Below, in pieces: positions 43,634 to 54,688 of a stretch of DNA of 64,000 nucleotides. Made by a program: the position numbers and the translations under genes. Position 1 is the first letter of the stretch, and each line of letters starts with the position of its first letter. Origin of the DNA: Grifola frondosa (lineage: Eukaryota > Basidiomycota > Agaricomycetes > Polyporales > Grifolaceae); contig LUGG01000022.1 of the NCBI GenBank assembly GCA_001683735.1, forward strand, positions 992,001 to 1,056,000, written 5' to 3'. The notes under the pieces are model-generated. The model worked only from the letters and a program-made list of their open reading frames with translations. It ran no database searches and had not been told where the DNA came from.

Positions 43634-44926
43634 CTAGAGATGTGGAAAGTGGGTGCCTAGCGTGAATGCAGAGCTCAAGTCAGCAGACTGAATGTGAGTG
43701 TTGAGCGGGATGTCGGTGAAGATGCCTGAAGGCGGCGTTGGAACACGAGGCATCGCACTCGACGAGCCGTCGAACCACATCTTCCCGCCGACGTTGTCCG
43801 GGAACCACCCGCTCGTCCCGCCCACCGCCAGGTCCAAGATCAGGTAGAACGCTGCAAGCACATGCATCAGCACTCGGCACAGCACAACCGCAACCGCAGC
43901 ACCCACCGTGGTCAAACGGCGCCGCGGTCATGTCATTCTGCTGCTGCCAAATATTATTCACGACGACCTCGATCGTCGCGGGGTAGTTCCCGCGCTGGAA
44001 GAAATTCTTTCCTCCGTGGCCCATGATCTTGATGTTGATCTTCGCCTGCAGGCGTGAGTCCATGTAGAAGCGCATCCAGTCCGGCGTCCACTCCACCGCG
44101 TAGATGTGTAACGCCTTGTCGTAGCTCGACTGCTTCTGCGACCACCACCCGAATAGGTGCATCTGCAGCGTCTGCAGCACGCCGTAGTTCAGCGACGCGC
44201 GCACGAAGTTCGAGCCTTGCGCCGGGTATGCCAGGCCGTTCCCGCGGGCCTCATGATCTGCGGCGAGCATAGGGAGTAATGGAGGCGGATAAGAGAAGAA
44301 GGGAAGGAGGAGCACGCACATCGATCTCCCCACTGAGAGGCGACAAGCACATCGCAAACTAGCCACCTTGTTAGTACTGGTGCACCCGGAAAGCGAGTAC
44401 GAACCGCCATCAAAGATAGCAGCGCGTCCGAGCGTATCAGACGTCAGTGTCGGCATGATGTACAGCTCGCCGTCATGCACAAACAAATCATTGTTAGAGT
44501 CCGTCGTCAACTCGAACTCGCTATTCTGAAATCCGCCGAGCTCCACATCCCTTGTCCACGTGTTCTGCAGGTCGAGGTTGTCGAACTGCTCGTTCATGAC
44601 CGGGCACAGGTCCGCGTCCGTGAGTTGCAGCACACCCGTCCTTCCAAAAAAGCACAGCACCCCGCGGCGCCCGCGCCTACGATCAGCATCGCGAACGTAA
44701 TCCACCGACTCGTGCGCTCGCGCCAGTCGCGCTTCTCGAGCCACGGCTTGTCGTCCGGCGACAGCTTTGCGAGAGCCGGGAGCTCGGCATGAGCGGCTTG
44801 CTCTTGCGCGCGAGCGGGAATGACGACAGCGAGGGCGACGTCTATCCCGGGGGCGGGGATGGGAATGACGACGGCAGCCAGAGCGAGGACGATGGACACG
44901 ATGCGGGCGAGAGGAATGGCGCACAT
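43634..44926 (-). CDS. Glycoside hydrolase family 16 protein with an internal deletion
   Basis: The ATG at 44926 starts a hydrophobic helix (IVSIVLALAAVVIPIP) and a proline-rich linker; KPWLEKRDWRERTSRWITFA leads into a second membrane helix. After a one-base break in an A6/T6 run (44646-44651) come FFGRTGVLQLTDADLCPVMN and the lectin-like WTRDVELGGFQNSEFELTTD block. The catalytic motif is split by an intron, GEID then IMEARGNG, keeping both Glu and the Asp. Then SNFVRASLNYG, FGWWSQKQSSYDKALHIYAV, AAPFD, an intron, and FYLILDLAVGGTSGWFPDNV. These enzymes act on cell-wall beta-glucan. About 60-70 residues normally found between TSTN and GEID (including the PAIWM-type segment) are missing, and the C-terminus after SSSAMP is unlike the family, so activity is doubtful. 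Confidence 0.7.
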
Positions 44927-45424
44927 ATGTTCAATACTGGCGTGGAATTCGAGCGTGTGATGCCAGGGGCAGCAGCTTCGCCTGGCGAGCATGGTCAGCA
45001 TCACCTCGACCCAGGCCAATCGCACCCACCATATCCGTTGTTCAGCGCAGTAGTGCTGCTGGAGCGCTATTCCTATATGTGTCCCTGACTCGCCATTGAC
45101 GAGGACAGGAAGGTGCTCTCCGCGTCCGCTAACACAGCCCGCCACTGTCTTTGGCTACTTCGCTCCCAGCCCCGGAAGAATGCCACCCTAGAAAACACGA
45201 AGTGAGAATGCGAAGATATATCCGGAGACGTACCACAATCCCTGCACCTCCGTTCCCCATCTCCACCTCCACATACTGCAACACAAGCTCCATCGCGTGG
45301 GCCTTCGTGCCCGCTGGTGTCGATCCGAGACATTTGTAACATTTGACTGAGAGCGGGAGCGGTCGCCTGAAAAGTCTTGACCAGAGTAGAAAGAGAAACC
45401 AAGAAGGCGCGCAGAGGCGCTAAG
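44927..45424. other. Upstream region of the GH16 gene, no separate gene supported
   Basis: The minus strand remains open in parts (45073-45402), but I see no conserved motif. It may hold the GH16 promoter and an untranslated exon. Confidence 0.3.
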
Positions 45425-45570
45425 GCCCAACGCGAGTTTAGGGCCGGCCCACAAAATAGACGCTCACGGACCGGAAGTGAGCGCCGGATGTGGCTGAGCG
45501 GGTCTTAGCGCCGAAGTGGCTGGGCCAGAGTGGCTGAGCGGTCGGTCACGTGCACTTTAGGGGCGGGCAA
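45425..45570 (+). repeat. Short GC-rich interspersed repeat, copy 1
   Basis: It begins AACGCGAGTTTAGGGCCGGCC, has a core with GCGCCGAAGTGGCTG, and ends CACTTTAGGGGCGGGC. The same order of motifs appears in reverse orientation at 61935-62075. Both ends carry TTTAGGG plus GC-rich bases in the same orientation. I see no clear target-site duplication. Confidence 0.5.
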
Positions 45571-45689
45571 TATCACACGACTATATCTACGTTGGGACGT
45601 CGCTCAATTACTCTTTCCTCTTCCCTTTTCCTACTTACCTATTTCATACTCCTTCATATGTTTTATAATAATTCCCTAGACTAGATGCT

Positions 45690-46029
45690 TTCGAGGGGTG
45701 AGCACGCTGATGCCGACGAGCGGCGGAAGCGTGCGGTACCTCGTCGTTGCTTATTTTTTTACTCTGGTCGTACTTGCGTTCATCCGGCGCGCCAACAGAC
45801 GAGGTCGGCAAGCGGTTCGCGGACTGCGACGAGCTTCACCGTATGCCTTCCCTCCGTGGTCGTCTGCTATCTCCATTGCTAACGGTGAGTTAGGCAAACG
45901 ATGGATGAAGATGCGCAAGACCCTGATGGGTGAGCTGCACGTCATGGGGCCCCATATTCGGTAAGCACAATAGGGCCTCCTCCCCCGACGGTAACCTTCT
46001 GGCATTGTGTCATGCCTGGCTGACTAGAA
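45690..46029 (+). other. Small open region with a copied fragment of the next gene
   Basis: A frame with a membrane-like start (VRYLVVAYFFTLVVLAFI) runs to 45964. Bases 45783-45823 (CCGGCGCGCCAACAGACGAGGTCGGCAAGCGGTTCGCG region) are repeated nearly exactly at 46112-46152 in the 5' part of the following relic. It looks like a local duplication rather than an independent gene. Confidence 0.35.
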
Positions 46030-47060
46030 ATTTGCTATTTTTTTTTCCCGCAGGCCACGTCGGCCCGCGCGACCTCTACCACGCCTCTCTTATGGCCCGC
46101 CTTCGTACACCACTCCGGCGCGCCAACGGCGAGGTCGGCAAGCGGTTCGCGCTCCATGAACGGCGGGGGCGTCCTCACGGGCTCGCGCAAAGGGGGCTCT
46201 ATGCGATCAAGAGCAAGGCCACAGGCAAAGTGCTCTTCTCGCGTTCCGCACAGGATCCACGAGTTGGGCACGTCGACGGCGACGGGGTCGTATGACGACA
46301 AGTCAGTCTGCTCCGACCTCCGCGTCATCACTCTTCACTCACACTCCCTTCATTGCAGCTGGTTCGAGGGCTCGAGCCGGGCACGCTAAGACGTTTCGCC
46401 TCTTGTGTCCCAAAACCAACCCCATCATCTTCAGCCGCGTCAAGGATCCCTAGGTCAACAACTTCCCGGCCCGCCGAGTGCGACCAATGCGGTCCAGCAC
46501 TTCAGCTTCCGCTTGGAGGAGATGCAGATCAACAAGATCGAGTACGACCTCAAGCTCGGGCAGATCATCTCATCGACGCCCGAGATCCTCGTGAATCACA
46601 CACGCTCATGAATCGCTCGGGCTTAGCAGGAGATGCGTTTCGAGCTGAACCGTGAAGCACACGAGCACGTTTGAGTACGGTGTCGGCTTCACCTCTCTAT
46701 CGGCGCCACAATCAAGGTGCGCACGCTCCCCTTGTTGGCTCTTCTGCACCGCGCTAACACATTCGAACTTTGCAGTCGGCATCCCCTTCTTCGCCGAGGC
46801 CGAGCTGCATGTCGACACGTCATTCAATAACGACTGGAGGCTCGGCCCAGTCCAACGAGTTCTCCAAGACGGTATACCGCATCCTGACCCGTCAGAGCGG
46901 GCCCGAACATGACCGTCCGTGCAGTGTCGACCGTCAATAAGGGCGAGCTTGAGGTGCCGTACACAATCTATCTGAGGTCCAAGTCGTCGGGTCTCAAGGT
47001 TGAGAAGAAGGGTAGATGGCACGGCGTGTCGACGTGGGATCTCCGCTAACACCATCTCCG
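46030..47060 (+). pseudogene. Relic of an aerolysin-type pore-forming protein gene
   Basis: A coding sense with an N-terminal repeat region (GLYAIKSKATGKVLFSR near 46190) and a C-terminal beta-strand-rich region (FSFRLEEMQINKIEYDL near 46500, a glycine-rich turn with FFAEAELHV near 46785, and a threonine- and serine-rich last part near 46920-47047) suggests the aerolysin/ETX-MTX2 superfamily. Members insert a beta-barrel in target membranes; fungal ones are often defence proteins. Here the frame changes several times, a stop follows the first half, and only one plausible intron (46714-46777) is seen. I call it non-functional as written. The assignment is from the general pattern and is tentative. 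Confidence 0.4.
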
Positions 47061-47373
47061 CGGTTGAGGAGGAGTGATGGGTGCTGTAAGTGGTCGTCAG
47101 TACATTAGTCCAAGCGAAAGCAGTCGTGTATGAGTTCCCTTCACCGTATGTACGGTATCCGAGCCTCGAAATCCGTGACCGAGTCTTCATTGGTAAAATG
47201 TCGACGGCAGTGTTTATATGCCGAGAGACTTCAGGTCGCGAAAAGTATCCTCGAGGCAAAGATTATTATCGTCTACGACAACAGGTGGCCCGTGAGGTCT
47301 CGTGACGGACCCGTATGTCGATCAGCGAGCTACAAATTCAAATTACAATTGTGTGAACGGTTTGGACGTGTCT

Positions 47374-47382
47374 TATATATAT
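47374..47382 (+). promoter_or_regulatory. TATA box of the Spt5-like gene
   Basis: TATATATAT in GTCTTATATATATGTGC, about 50 nt before the ATG at 47431. Confidence 0.5.
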
Positions 47383-47430
47383 GTGCATCCTCCCACTCAC
47401 CCACCCGCGCACCCACTCTATTGATCAGTC

Positions 47431-50004
47431 ATGGCTACCAACAAACATGTAAGTACCCGTTTCATTGCTTGGCAGTAGAGCTCAATAGGTTGTACATTTA
47501 GTCCCATGTTTCTCAATACCTTGACATTGAAGCTGAAGTCGACAACGAGGATGAGGAGCGATCTGAATGCGAGAGTCAAGGCGAGGATGGGGATGGTAAG
47601 TGCCGATCTTAACTTAACATATGTGTAATGTTAACATGTTGTAGAATTCATTGACGATGAAGGGGAGGTCATTTCGGAACAGGGCCATCCTGGCGTATTG
47701 TCATTCGAACGTCCCGTTGAGAACGATATAGAGGAGGCGGAGAAAATTGCACAGGGAATAACTGCGAAGTATGGCAGTGACCGCCTACAATACGTCGAAG
47801 GGAAGGACACCACTCCAGGTGCCCTCCTACCCACAATCTCTGATCCCGGCGTGTGGAGCCTTAAACTTCCTGTAAGTGCCGTTTCGTGATTATTTCATGA
47901 TATTCACAAGAATCGACAGCCGGGAAGGGAGCGAGATGCCGTTCTCCACCTATCCGAGGTCATCCTCGGCCTCAAATTGTGGGATATGGACGGAGAAACC
48001 GACGATGAAGACGACGATGAACGAGCGGAACTTCATACGCCACAAATCACGCTCCCTGTTGGCTTGGTATCTGTCTTCGTCGAACCGAGGTCGCCTGGTC
48101 AACTATATGTAGAATGTTTCTCTCGAACCACGGTCGAGGATCTTCGTCGACTTCTCCCCACTTTTTACATCTATCCCGGTGCGACTTTAATCGAATTCGA
48201 AGAGCGAATCCGCGTCTTGGAACGCAGGACCCTTGACGACGTCGACATCAACACCGTCCAGTGGGTCCGCCTTCGTAAAGGCCTGTACAAATCCGACGTC
48301 GCATATATTGCCGATGTGAGCGGCACTACCATGCAGGTATACGTCGTTCCTCGTGTGGCACAGCTGCGGGGGTATCCGGCCGCCCGACGCAAAAGCTGTT
48401 TGATCCTGTGCTCATCCGAGGTTCCTATGGGGCTTCCTCCGTCATTCAGAAGGGTGAAGACTTCTCGTTCAAAAATCGCATCTTCAATAAACATGGCCTT
48501 GAAGAACTCTCAGTCTCGCTGGGCGATGTCGAGTTTGGTCACATATCTCTATCTGCTACTGACATTGTTCCCTTCTTCGAAGCGAATCCTCAAAACGACG
48601 ACTTGAGGATTGATATAGCGAAGACTGCACGGATAGTCAACCACGACGCGTTAAAGACGTTGGCGTTCGGAGACCGCGTGCGTGTCTACAAGGGTGAACA
48701 ACAAGGCCTATTCGGCTATTATCATGGCTCTGAAGGGGAAAAAGCGGCTCTCGTGCAAATCGAGCATGGCAATTTGTCGGAGTCAATGCGTATTCCGATC
48801 GATGACTTGGAGCGTTATTTCAAGATCGGCGATGCAGTCCGAGTTCGCACTGGGCGGTATGGCAATAGGAAGGGCTTCGTAACGCGGATTGAAAACCATT
48901 CCGTGTACATTGTCGATGAAGATGCGGATGAGCATGTAAGTTTTCGTTCATTTATTGATTGAATTTGCTAACTACATCGCTCTAGCTTCAAATCCTTGCC
49001 TTAAACCTCGATTTCTGTCCCCCTGACTTCGTGTATTCGGTGGGACCTCCTACCAACACTTCAGACCTGCTACCTCAGCGCGATGCCAAGGATCCCCTTG
49101 TTGGCCGAGCGGTCCACATCCAGAGTGGACCGTTGAAAGGTCAACGAGGTCTTGTCAGGAGCACCCGTGGCTCTGTTGTGGAGTTGGAGCTCACAAGTCA
49201 ACTCATACATCGAGGCGGGACGCAGTTAGTTAGTCGTGTTGACTTAATGTTAATTAGGTGAGTATGCACCATTGTCCTACACCAATAAACTCAATAAGCC
49301 TACAGCCGCAGCCGAGGACACCTTCTGCCACTGTCTGCATTGTCATCGTCGGAAGATGTTGACAATCTTTCCTCATCTGCACCCACACCTACATCTGGAC
49401 CCTCGCCTGCACCTGTGCGAGAACCAACGCCCTTACCCGAAACCAATTTGGTTTCATTGTCAAGTGTTGAGCACAGTACATCGAGCCCGGCCTGGGATCC
49501 GAACAGTGCATTAAGCCCATCCCCTGCCATGACTGAAAGCCCAGCCACCGGTAAGTGATTTGTAGTCCAAAAATCAATTATCTCACTCTTGGTTCAGATC
49601 TCTCATACATTCACTGGCTCCTTTCTGCCGGACTCCGTCCCATCTTTGCAAAAAATGTGCTTATGCTCCGGGTTGTGGGCATTGTGGGCAACCAATTCGA
49701 AAATGGTACATATGATGGTCAAATCGTGCTCACTGTTTGCGGCCACCCCCCTGATCTCACTTCTCATACCTGTCTTGTCCAACCTCGAGGCCGGAACCTG
49801 CGTCGCGTGAACATTCCAGTGCAGTTCTTATGTTCGTCGCCTGTGGACCGCGGAGATCGTGCAGTGATCACTGCCGGCAACCGTATTGGGGAAATCGTCA
49901 ACATCAGACGATTAGTGGAAGGGCACGCAGATGTGGCACAAAGCCGTTCAACAAAGGTAACAAGGGTTGCGATTAGTTTATTGGCGAAAGTAGCTGGCCG
50001 TTAG
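47431..50004 (+). CDS. Spt5-like protein with NGN-type and KOW domains
   Basis: The ATG at 47431 (MATNKH, then a GTAAGT donor) starts a multi-exon gene. An acidic N-terminus (YLDIEAEVDNEDEERSECES) and a second acidic stretch lead to an NGN-like fold (GLVSVFVEPRSPGQLYVECF to FEERIRVLERR). A first KOW (WVRLRKGLYKSDVAYIADVS), LFDPVLIRGSYG, further KOW-like modules (FGDRVRVYKGEQQGLFGYYH; IGDAVRVRTGRYGNRKGFVT; LVGRAVHIQSGPLKGQRGLV), a serine/proline linker and a last KOW-like domain follow to 50004. Spt5 binds RNA polymerase II and controls elongation. The essential Spt5 is longer and single-copy; this looks like one of the lineage-expanded relatives in Agaricomycetes. A frame change at the AAAA run 48391-48394 fits one missing base. 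Confidence 0.7.
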
Positions 50005-51240
50005 AATTATAGGTTGTGCTGTAATGTCCTGTGAGTCTTTGCATCAGCAGAACTTGAATTATGCTTTTTTGTACTTTTGTCTTTTTAAGAGAAATAAGCT
50101 GTTGCCCTCAGTCGTTGTGTCCCTCAAAAAAATAATAATAAGCAGGAACGAAAGGAGCGCAACAGAGCTATCACTACCGCATTTGGAACTCCAAGTTCAA
50201 CTTCGTACTTCTCACGCTGATCGGTCTCTCGCTCTCCACTCTTCTCGACGATGACATGACACGACAACCATCCCAGCGCACCGGCATCGAGGACAACATA
50301 CAGCTGTGGGTACTGTACCCAGCTTCCTACCCCACCTAAATTACTCTCTTACCCCACTTATCCTTCCTTAGTATCGAAGAACGAATATTAATGTCCTGCC
50401 ATGCCACCTGCGCCTGTGCTCGCCCTCCGACCTCCCACTGCCCAATATCTAGTACATCAAGTCCCTGCTAGCACAATGGCTGCAACGCTTCCACAAGTTG
50501 AATGACACCTTGCTCGACTGCGTCGTGCTCCCAAAATGCACACTGCAGGTGAAGCTCGCTGCGCTCGGCCTGCTCATGGATGACACATTCCCGGCTACTG
50601 GCAGATCAGCAGGGGTGCAGACATGCCACCCCGCATACACTGGTGAGTTCATCAGCCTCTTCGTGCACCTACATGACATGCTCACCACCATCCCCATGCG
50701 CACCTCTCCTGCTGCCCGTCCGTGGCATGCGTGTTCGCCGTTGAGTGTCACTTCATCGCGGGCCCGCTGCACTGCTGGATGCCTCATGGGCTACCGCTAT
50801 CTCGTATCCGTGGTTGGCTTCGCGCCCATGGACATCGTCTCTGTGGGAGTCTCCGCCAGCCGGAACCTCATACTCGCACTCGCACAATGCCTCGCGAAGA
50901 ACCACGGGGATGTGTTCTGTACACCCTCCAACGCACTCGTCCTGCTCTCCGTGGACCGATCTCGACATGTCACACTAGATGCCTGGATAGGCACATCGAC
51001 CAGCAGCGTAGGTGTCAGCATGGTGCTCATCGAGAGGTAGAGAGATCAGGAAGAACAGAGAATACAGGAAGCGGCAGAAGCGCAGGAAGCAAGAGAAGTG
51101 GAGTAAAGTGGGAGGAGCATGAGCAACTGGCACACTTCGAGGGGTGTGCCGGGAGCACAAGGGGTGCGAGGAGATCGAGTGGTCACCCATGAAGACGTGC
51201 AGGGGCAGGCGCGTGTTCATGGAACTTTGCGATCAGCGCG
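50005..51240 (+). other. Stretch with one long unrecognised frame
   Basis: A frame without ATG start runs 50456-51040 (SLLAQWLQRFHKLNDTLLDC; LVSVVGFAPMDIVSVGVSAS; WIGTSTSSVGVSMVLIER). It is partly hydrophobic and cysteine-containing and I do not recognise it. It could be the remains of a gene, since no start codon or promoter is evident. The rest of the stretch shows nothing supportable. Confidence 0.3.
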
Positions 51241-51243
51241 ACA

Positions 51244-51400
51244 CTACCTGGCGAACTCGGGGAACGGCAACGCGAGCCTCGGCGCGATGGTGTCCTTCAT
51301 CTGGGGCTCGACGCAGGCACGCTCATGTTCACGCACTTCTGCATCCCCGAAACAAAGGGCTCCGAACGCTCGGCGGGCGCGTGCACGGCGTGCGGTGGAA
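51244..51400 (+). pseudogene. C-terminal scrap of an MFS sugar transporter
   Basis: One frame encodes NASLGAMVSFIWGSTQA and the next frame continues GTLMFTHFCIPETKG. The PETKG box after the twelfth helix is a signature of sugar porters. No other transporter helices are visible upstream, so this is a fragment. Confidence 0.4.
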
Positions 51401-51940
51401 CACAAATGCGAACTCATTCACGGACATTCGGTGGGTGGGCTTGGTGATCGTGTGTACATGTATCATGTCCTAATTGCAGCCCTGTGCAGGGACGACAAGC
51501 CTGAATTCTTGACATAGGGTTATAGTGGCATGAGCAGTATCTGCGGCGGCTTGCATGTGTGCGCGTGCTTGGTCGTGCAGGTCATGAGGATGGTAATAAC
51601 AGACTGCTTAGATGTACTCTATGTAGCTTCTATTGATTTTTATCTTGAAGTCCTGAGCAGTGCTTCCAGTGGCTCTTTTGTGCTTGAGCTGTTTTTCGGT
51701 CTTAATTTACTTATGTTGCTTACTGAAAGGCTGCAATTAATTAAGGAGAATCAAGCAGAAAAAGAATCGAGCCCTCCTTTTGTTCTTATTTCTGCTTATT
51801 TCTGTTAAAAAGTACAGAAGAGTACAAGAAAGTACAAAAAAGGCATAATTCGATGGAGCGGATTCTCCCGGAGGGCTTGTGTGGCGCACAAGACGATTCT
51901 GGCGGCTAGTACTCTGACGCGAAGCTGTTATCCTGAATCT
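51401..51940. other. No gene supported
   Basis: Around 51809-51836 a short tandem pattern AAGTACAGAAG/AGTACAAGAA/AGTACAAAAA occurs. Otherwise nothing recognisable. Confidence 0.3.
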
Positions 51941-54419
51941 AATGAGTGGTACAGAGTATACGCAGAAGGTGCCTTGTCATCGAGCTGCAGTCTTGCGATC
52001 CGCTCTGCCGAAATGGAGTCTATACAGCATGTGCTTTATATGTGCGAATAAATACATGCGCAAGACGGGAAAGTGCCGGTTCCAATGTGAGTAGTCTGGT
52101 TCCAATTACATGGGTATGTGTGTGTTCATATGTCCGTATACATGTGTAGTTTGTCGCAGAATATATTTGATCGCGATAATAACCCTTCACTCGCGTTCGA
52201 CTTTCCAGAAAAGCAGGACCTCTTCGCACCTCAAGTGTTCTCAAGAAAATTTCTCCCTGATGACGTGACTTCCCAGCTGGTAATATTCACTTATTGATTG
52301 ATGATGTGCAGTGCTGAATAAGAGAGGTATAGTGTGCTTGTGCCGATATATTGTTGCCACTTCTGAAGCGGGAACATCAACATATCACAAAAGGAAACAC
52401 CATATACCGTCCTACTCGGAAAGATATCAGAGTAACATGTGGTAGGTATTTGACTTGGAAATACCTCAAATGAACTACTTACATGCACCACTTTTCACAG
52501 ATCACTGTAATACAACTCTATTTGTGGAGACATGGTTTTGTCGTGAATGTGGTCGGGAGATTTGTGGTGATTGCGTTTCGCAGACACTGCCTACCAATGT
52601 GAGTGATCATTAGTTTATATATTTGGAATATTATCGCTCATCTTTTGATCAATGAAGCGATATCTGCCATGCAAAGATCATGCGCCGCATCTCATTCCCA
52701 TGACAACTTTCCTCTTGGAGGAGCTAGAGTTATATATCCAAGCCATGGAGGTTCATGTTCATGTGGCGCGTGACGATGTGTAGGTGGAAGTGTCTACTTT
52801 TACCCGGCTGATTTTAACATTCCTTATCCAAGTGGTCCGAGTGACAATTTCGAGGGTCTCACCTTTCGGATCAATAGTGTCAACATCAACAATGCCATTT
52901 TCCAAAAGATCTGGTCTCGGAGAAAGCCAATCGTTATTCTCGACCTGGACAAGCACAACCTTCAAGGAACATGGGGTCCGGACTATTTCATACGTATGTA
53001 TGGAAAGGATAGGGTCAGGTTGCACGACTGCGAGACGGGAGAAGAGATCTGTGCCACCGTGGAGTCATTCTTTAGTCTTTTCGGCCACTCCGACCATGTG
53101 GAAAGAAAGGTCCTGAAATTGAAGGTGACAACATATGTTTATTACGAACAGAGCAATCTGATATATTATGTGTCTCGGCAAGGATTGGCCTCCGACAGCA
53201 GAATTCAAAGCAATCTTCCCGGAATTACATGACGCATTTTTCGGTGGACTGCCGGTGCCTGACTATACATCTCCGGGTGGCGTATTCAATCTTGCTGCAC
53301 ACTACCCTCAGAACGGAGTCAAGCCCGACCTTGGTGAGCAAGATCACAGGCCATTGGAGTTGTGTTCGCCTTGACATAAATCTTCACATAGGGCCAAAGA
53401 TGTACAATGCTCTTGCATCTGTGCAAGACGATTGCCATCATGGGTCCACCCGTCTCCACGTTGACATGACGGATGCAGTCAATGTCATGATCTACGCAGC
53501 CGCATGCGATGGGAAAAGGGGAGGTGCACTGTGGCACATCTGGCCCGCCTCACAGTCTAGTCATCTACGAGAATTCATCAGGTCCCTTCCAGGTTATGTC
53601 GAAAGTGACGGAGACCCCATTCATTCCCAACAAGTTTACCTCACACCATCATTGGTGCAGGCATACGAAGACCGTTACCAGCTTCGGCCGCATATCATCA
53701 ACCAGAAACCCAATGAAGCTGTATTTATTCCTTCCGGTTGTCCGCATCAAGTAAGAGGGCTCGTCATCTCTAGTCTCCACTAACTGATCTTCGTTTCATT
53801 GTTCCTAGGTCAGCAATCAAACAGATTCCATCAAAGTGGCATGTGACTTTCTCACTGCTGCGAATCTGGATTGTAGTGCGCAAGTTGCCCAAGAGCTAGA
53901 CGCGAACAACGTCTAGTCTCTGGTATTGGAGAAGACGTCCTCCAATTGTACCCAACGATTTTCTATGCATGGAAATCGCTCGGTCATTGGAATAAACCAC
54001 TGGATGCGGGACGACGAGAAGTTTCAGCTAACGCAGAAGGTAATACGTCAATTCCACGGGCAATCTCTACAAAGGAAGCCAAACGCGCGAGGCGTCGCCG
54101 GGCCAGGCAGGTGCAAGCTTCGATCGGAGAGGGATCGTCGGCAACGGATGGCAAGCAATACTGCTGTCCCAAGCCCATTTATCCTGGGTGTGCCCCTCGC
54201 CAGTTCTTGAAACAGGGTATTGTTTCACACTTGTAAGTTTGATGTCTCGTTCACATGAATTGTTCTGCTTAACTCTCGTTCAGACTAGATAAACATGAGA
54301 CCGATATTGGGCGAGACACGGTCAGTAGGTTGCAGCGAGTGCCGGACGAGGATTTCATGAGTGCACTTCAGCACCTTCGTAACACCGATAATACCCTTGC
54401 TTCTTTCACGTCCACTTGA
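51941..54419 (+). CDS. JmjC-domain protein, KDM3-like
   Basis: The 5' end is unresolved; a possible first exon starts at 51941. A cysteine-rich zinc module lies near 52500-52610 (FVETWFCRECGREICGDC). The region before the cupin is KPIVILDLDKHNLQGTWGPD, with DWPPTAEFKAIFPE and a long GGVFNLAAHYPQNGVKPDL stretch. The JmjC core keeps the Fe(II) ligands His and Asp in STRLHVDMTDAVNVM and the second His in FIPSGCPHQ (exon end, about 53750), followed after an intron by IKVACDFL. This arrangement is that of KDM3-type histone H3K9 demethylases; many Agaricomycete paralogues have unknown substrates. A stop after ELDANNV near 53915 is bypassed by one missing base (EQRLVSGIGEDVLQLY continues), giving a longer basic C-terminus to 54419. 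Confidence 0.75.
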
Positions 54420-54688
54420 CCCTTTTTTCGTCCCATCCAGTCGTTTGTAATCAGTGCACCGATTTTCATATGAAGAGATTTAGACTAGGACACGTGTTGT
54501 TGGCGAGAGCCCTCAATTGCACAGCGTGCTGTTCGCCCGCCCTGTTTGATGTTCTTGAGTTAAACGGCCCGGCAGACCACAGTTTTACATAGACTCGGTG
54601 TCACCCGTAAGTACCATAACTTATAAGAACGGCCTCCTCACAACAACTACAACCTTCCCGTGTGGAAGAGTCTAAAGCTAACAGACAT
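54420..54688. other. Intergenic between convergent genes
   Basis: The JmjC gene ends from the left and the WD40 gene ends from the right. No other feature seen. Confidence 0.4.

Noticed and set aside
43680..44924. A single 414-codon minus frame covering the GH16 region
   Set aside because: The frame reads straight through introns and the frame break. The conserved GH16 blocks are only consistent if the introns near 43860-43910 and 44265-44326 are removed.
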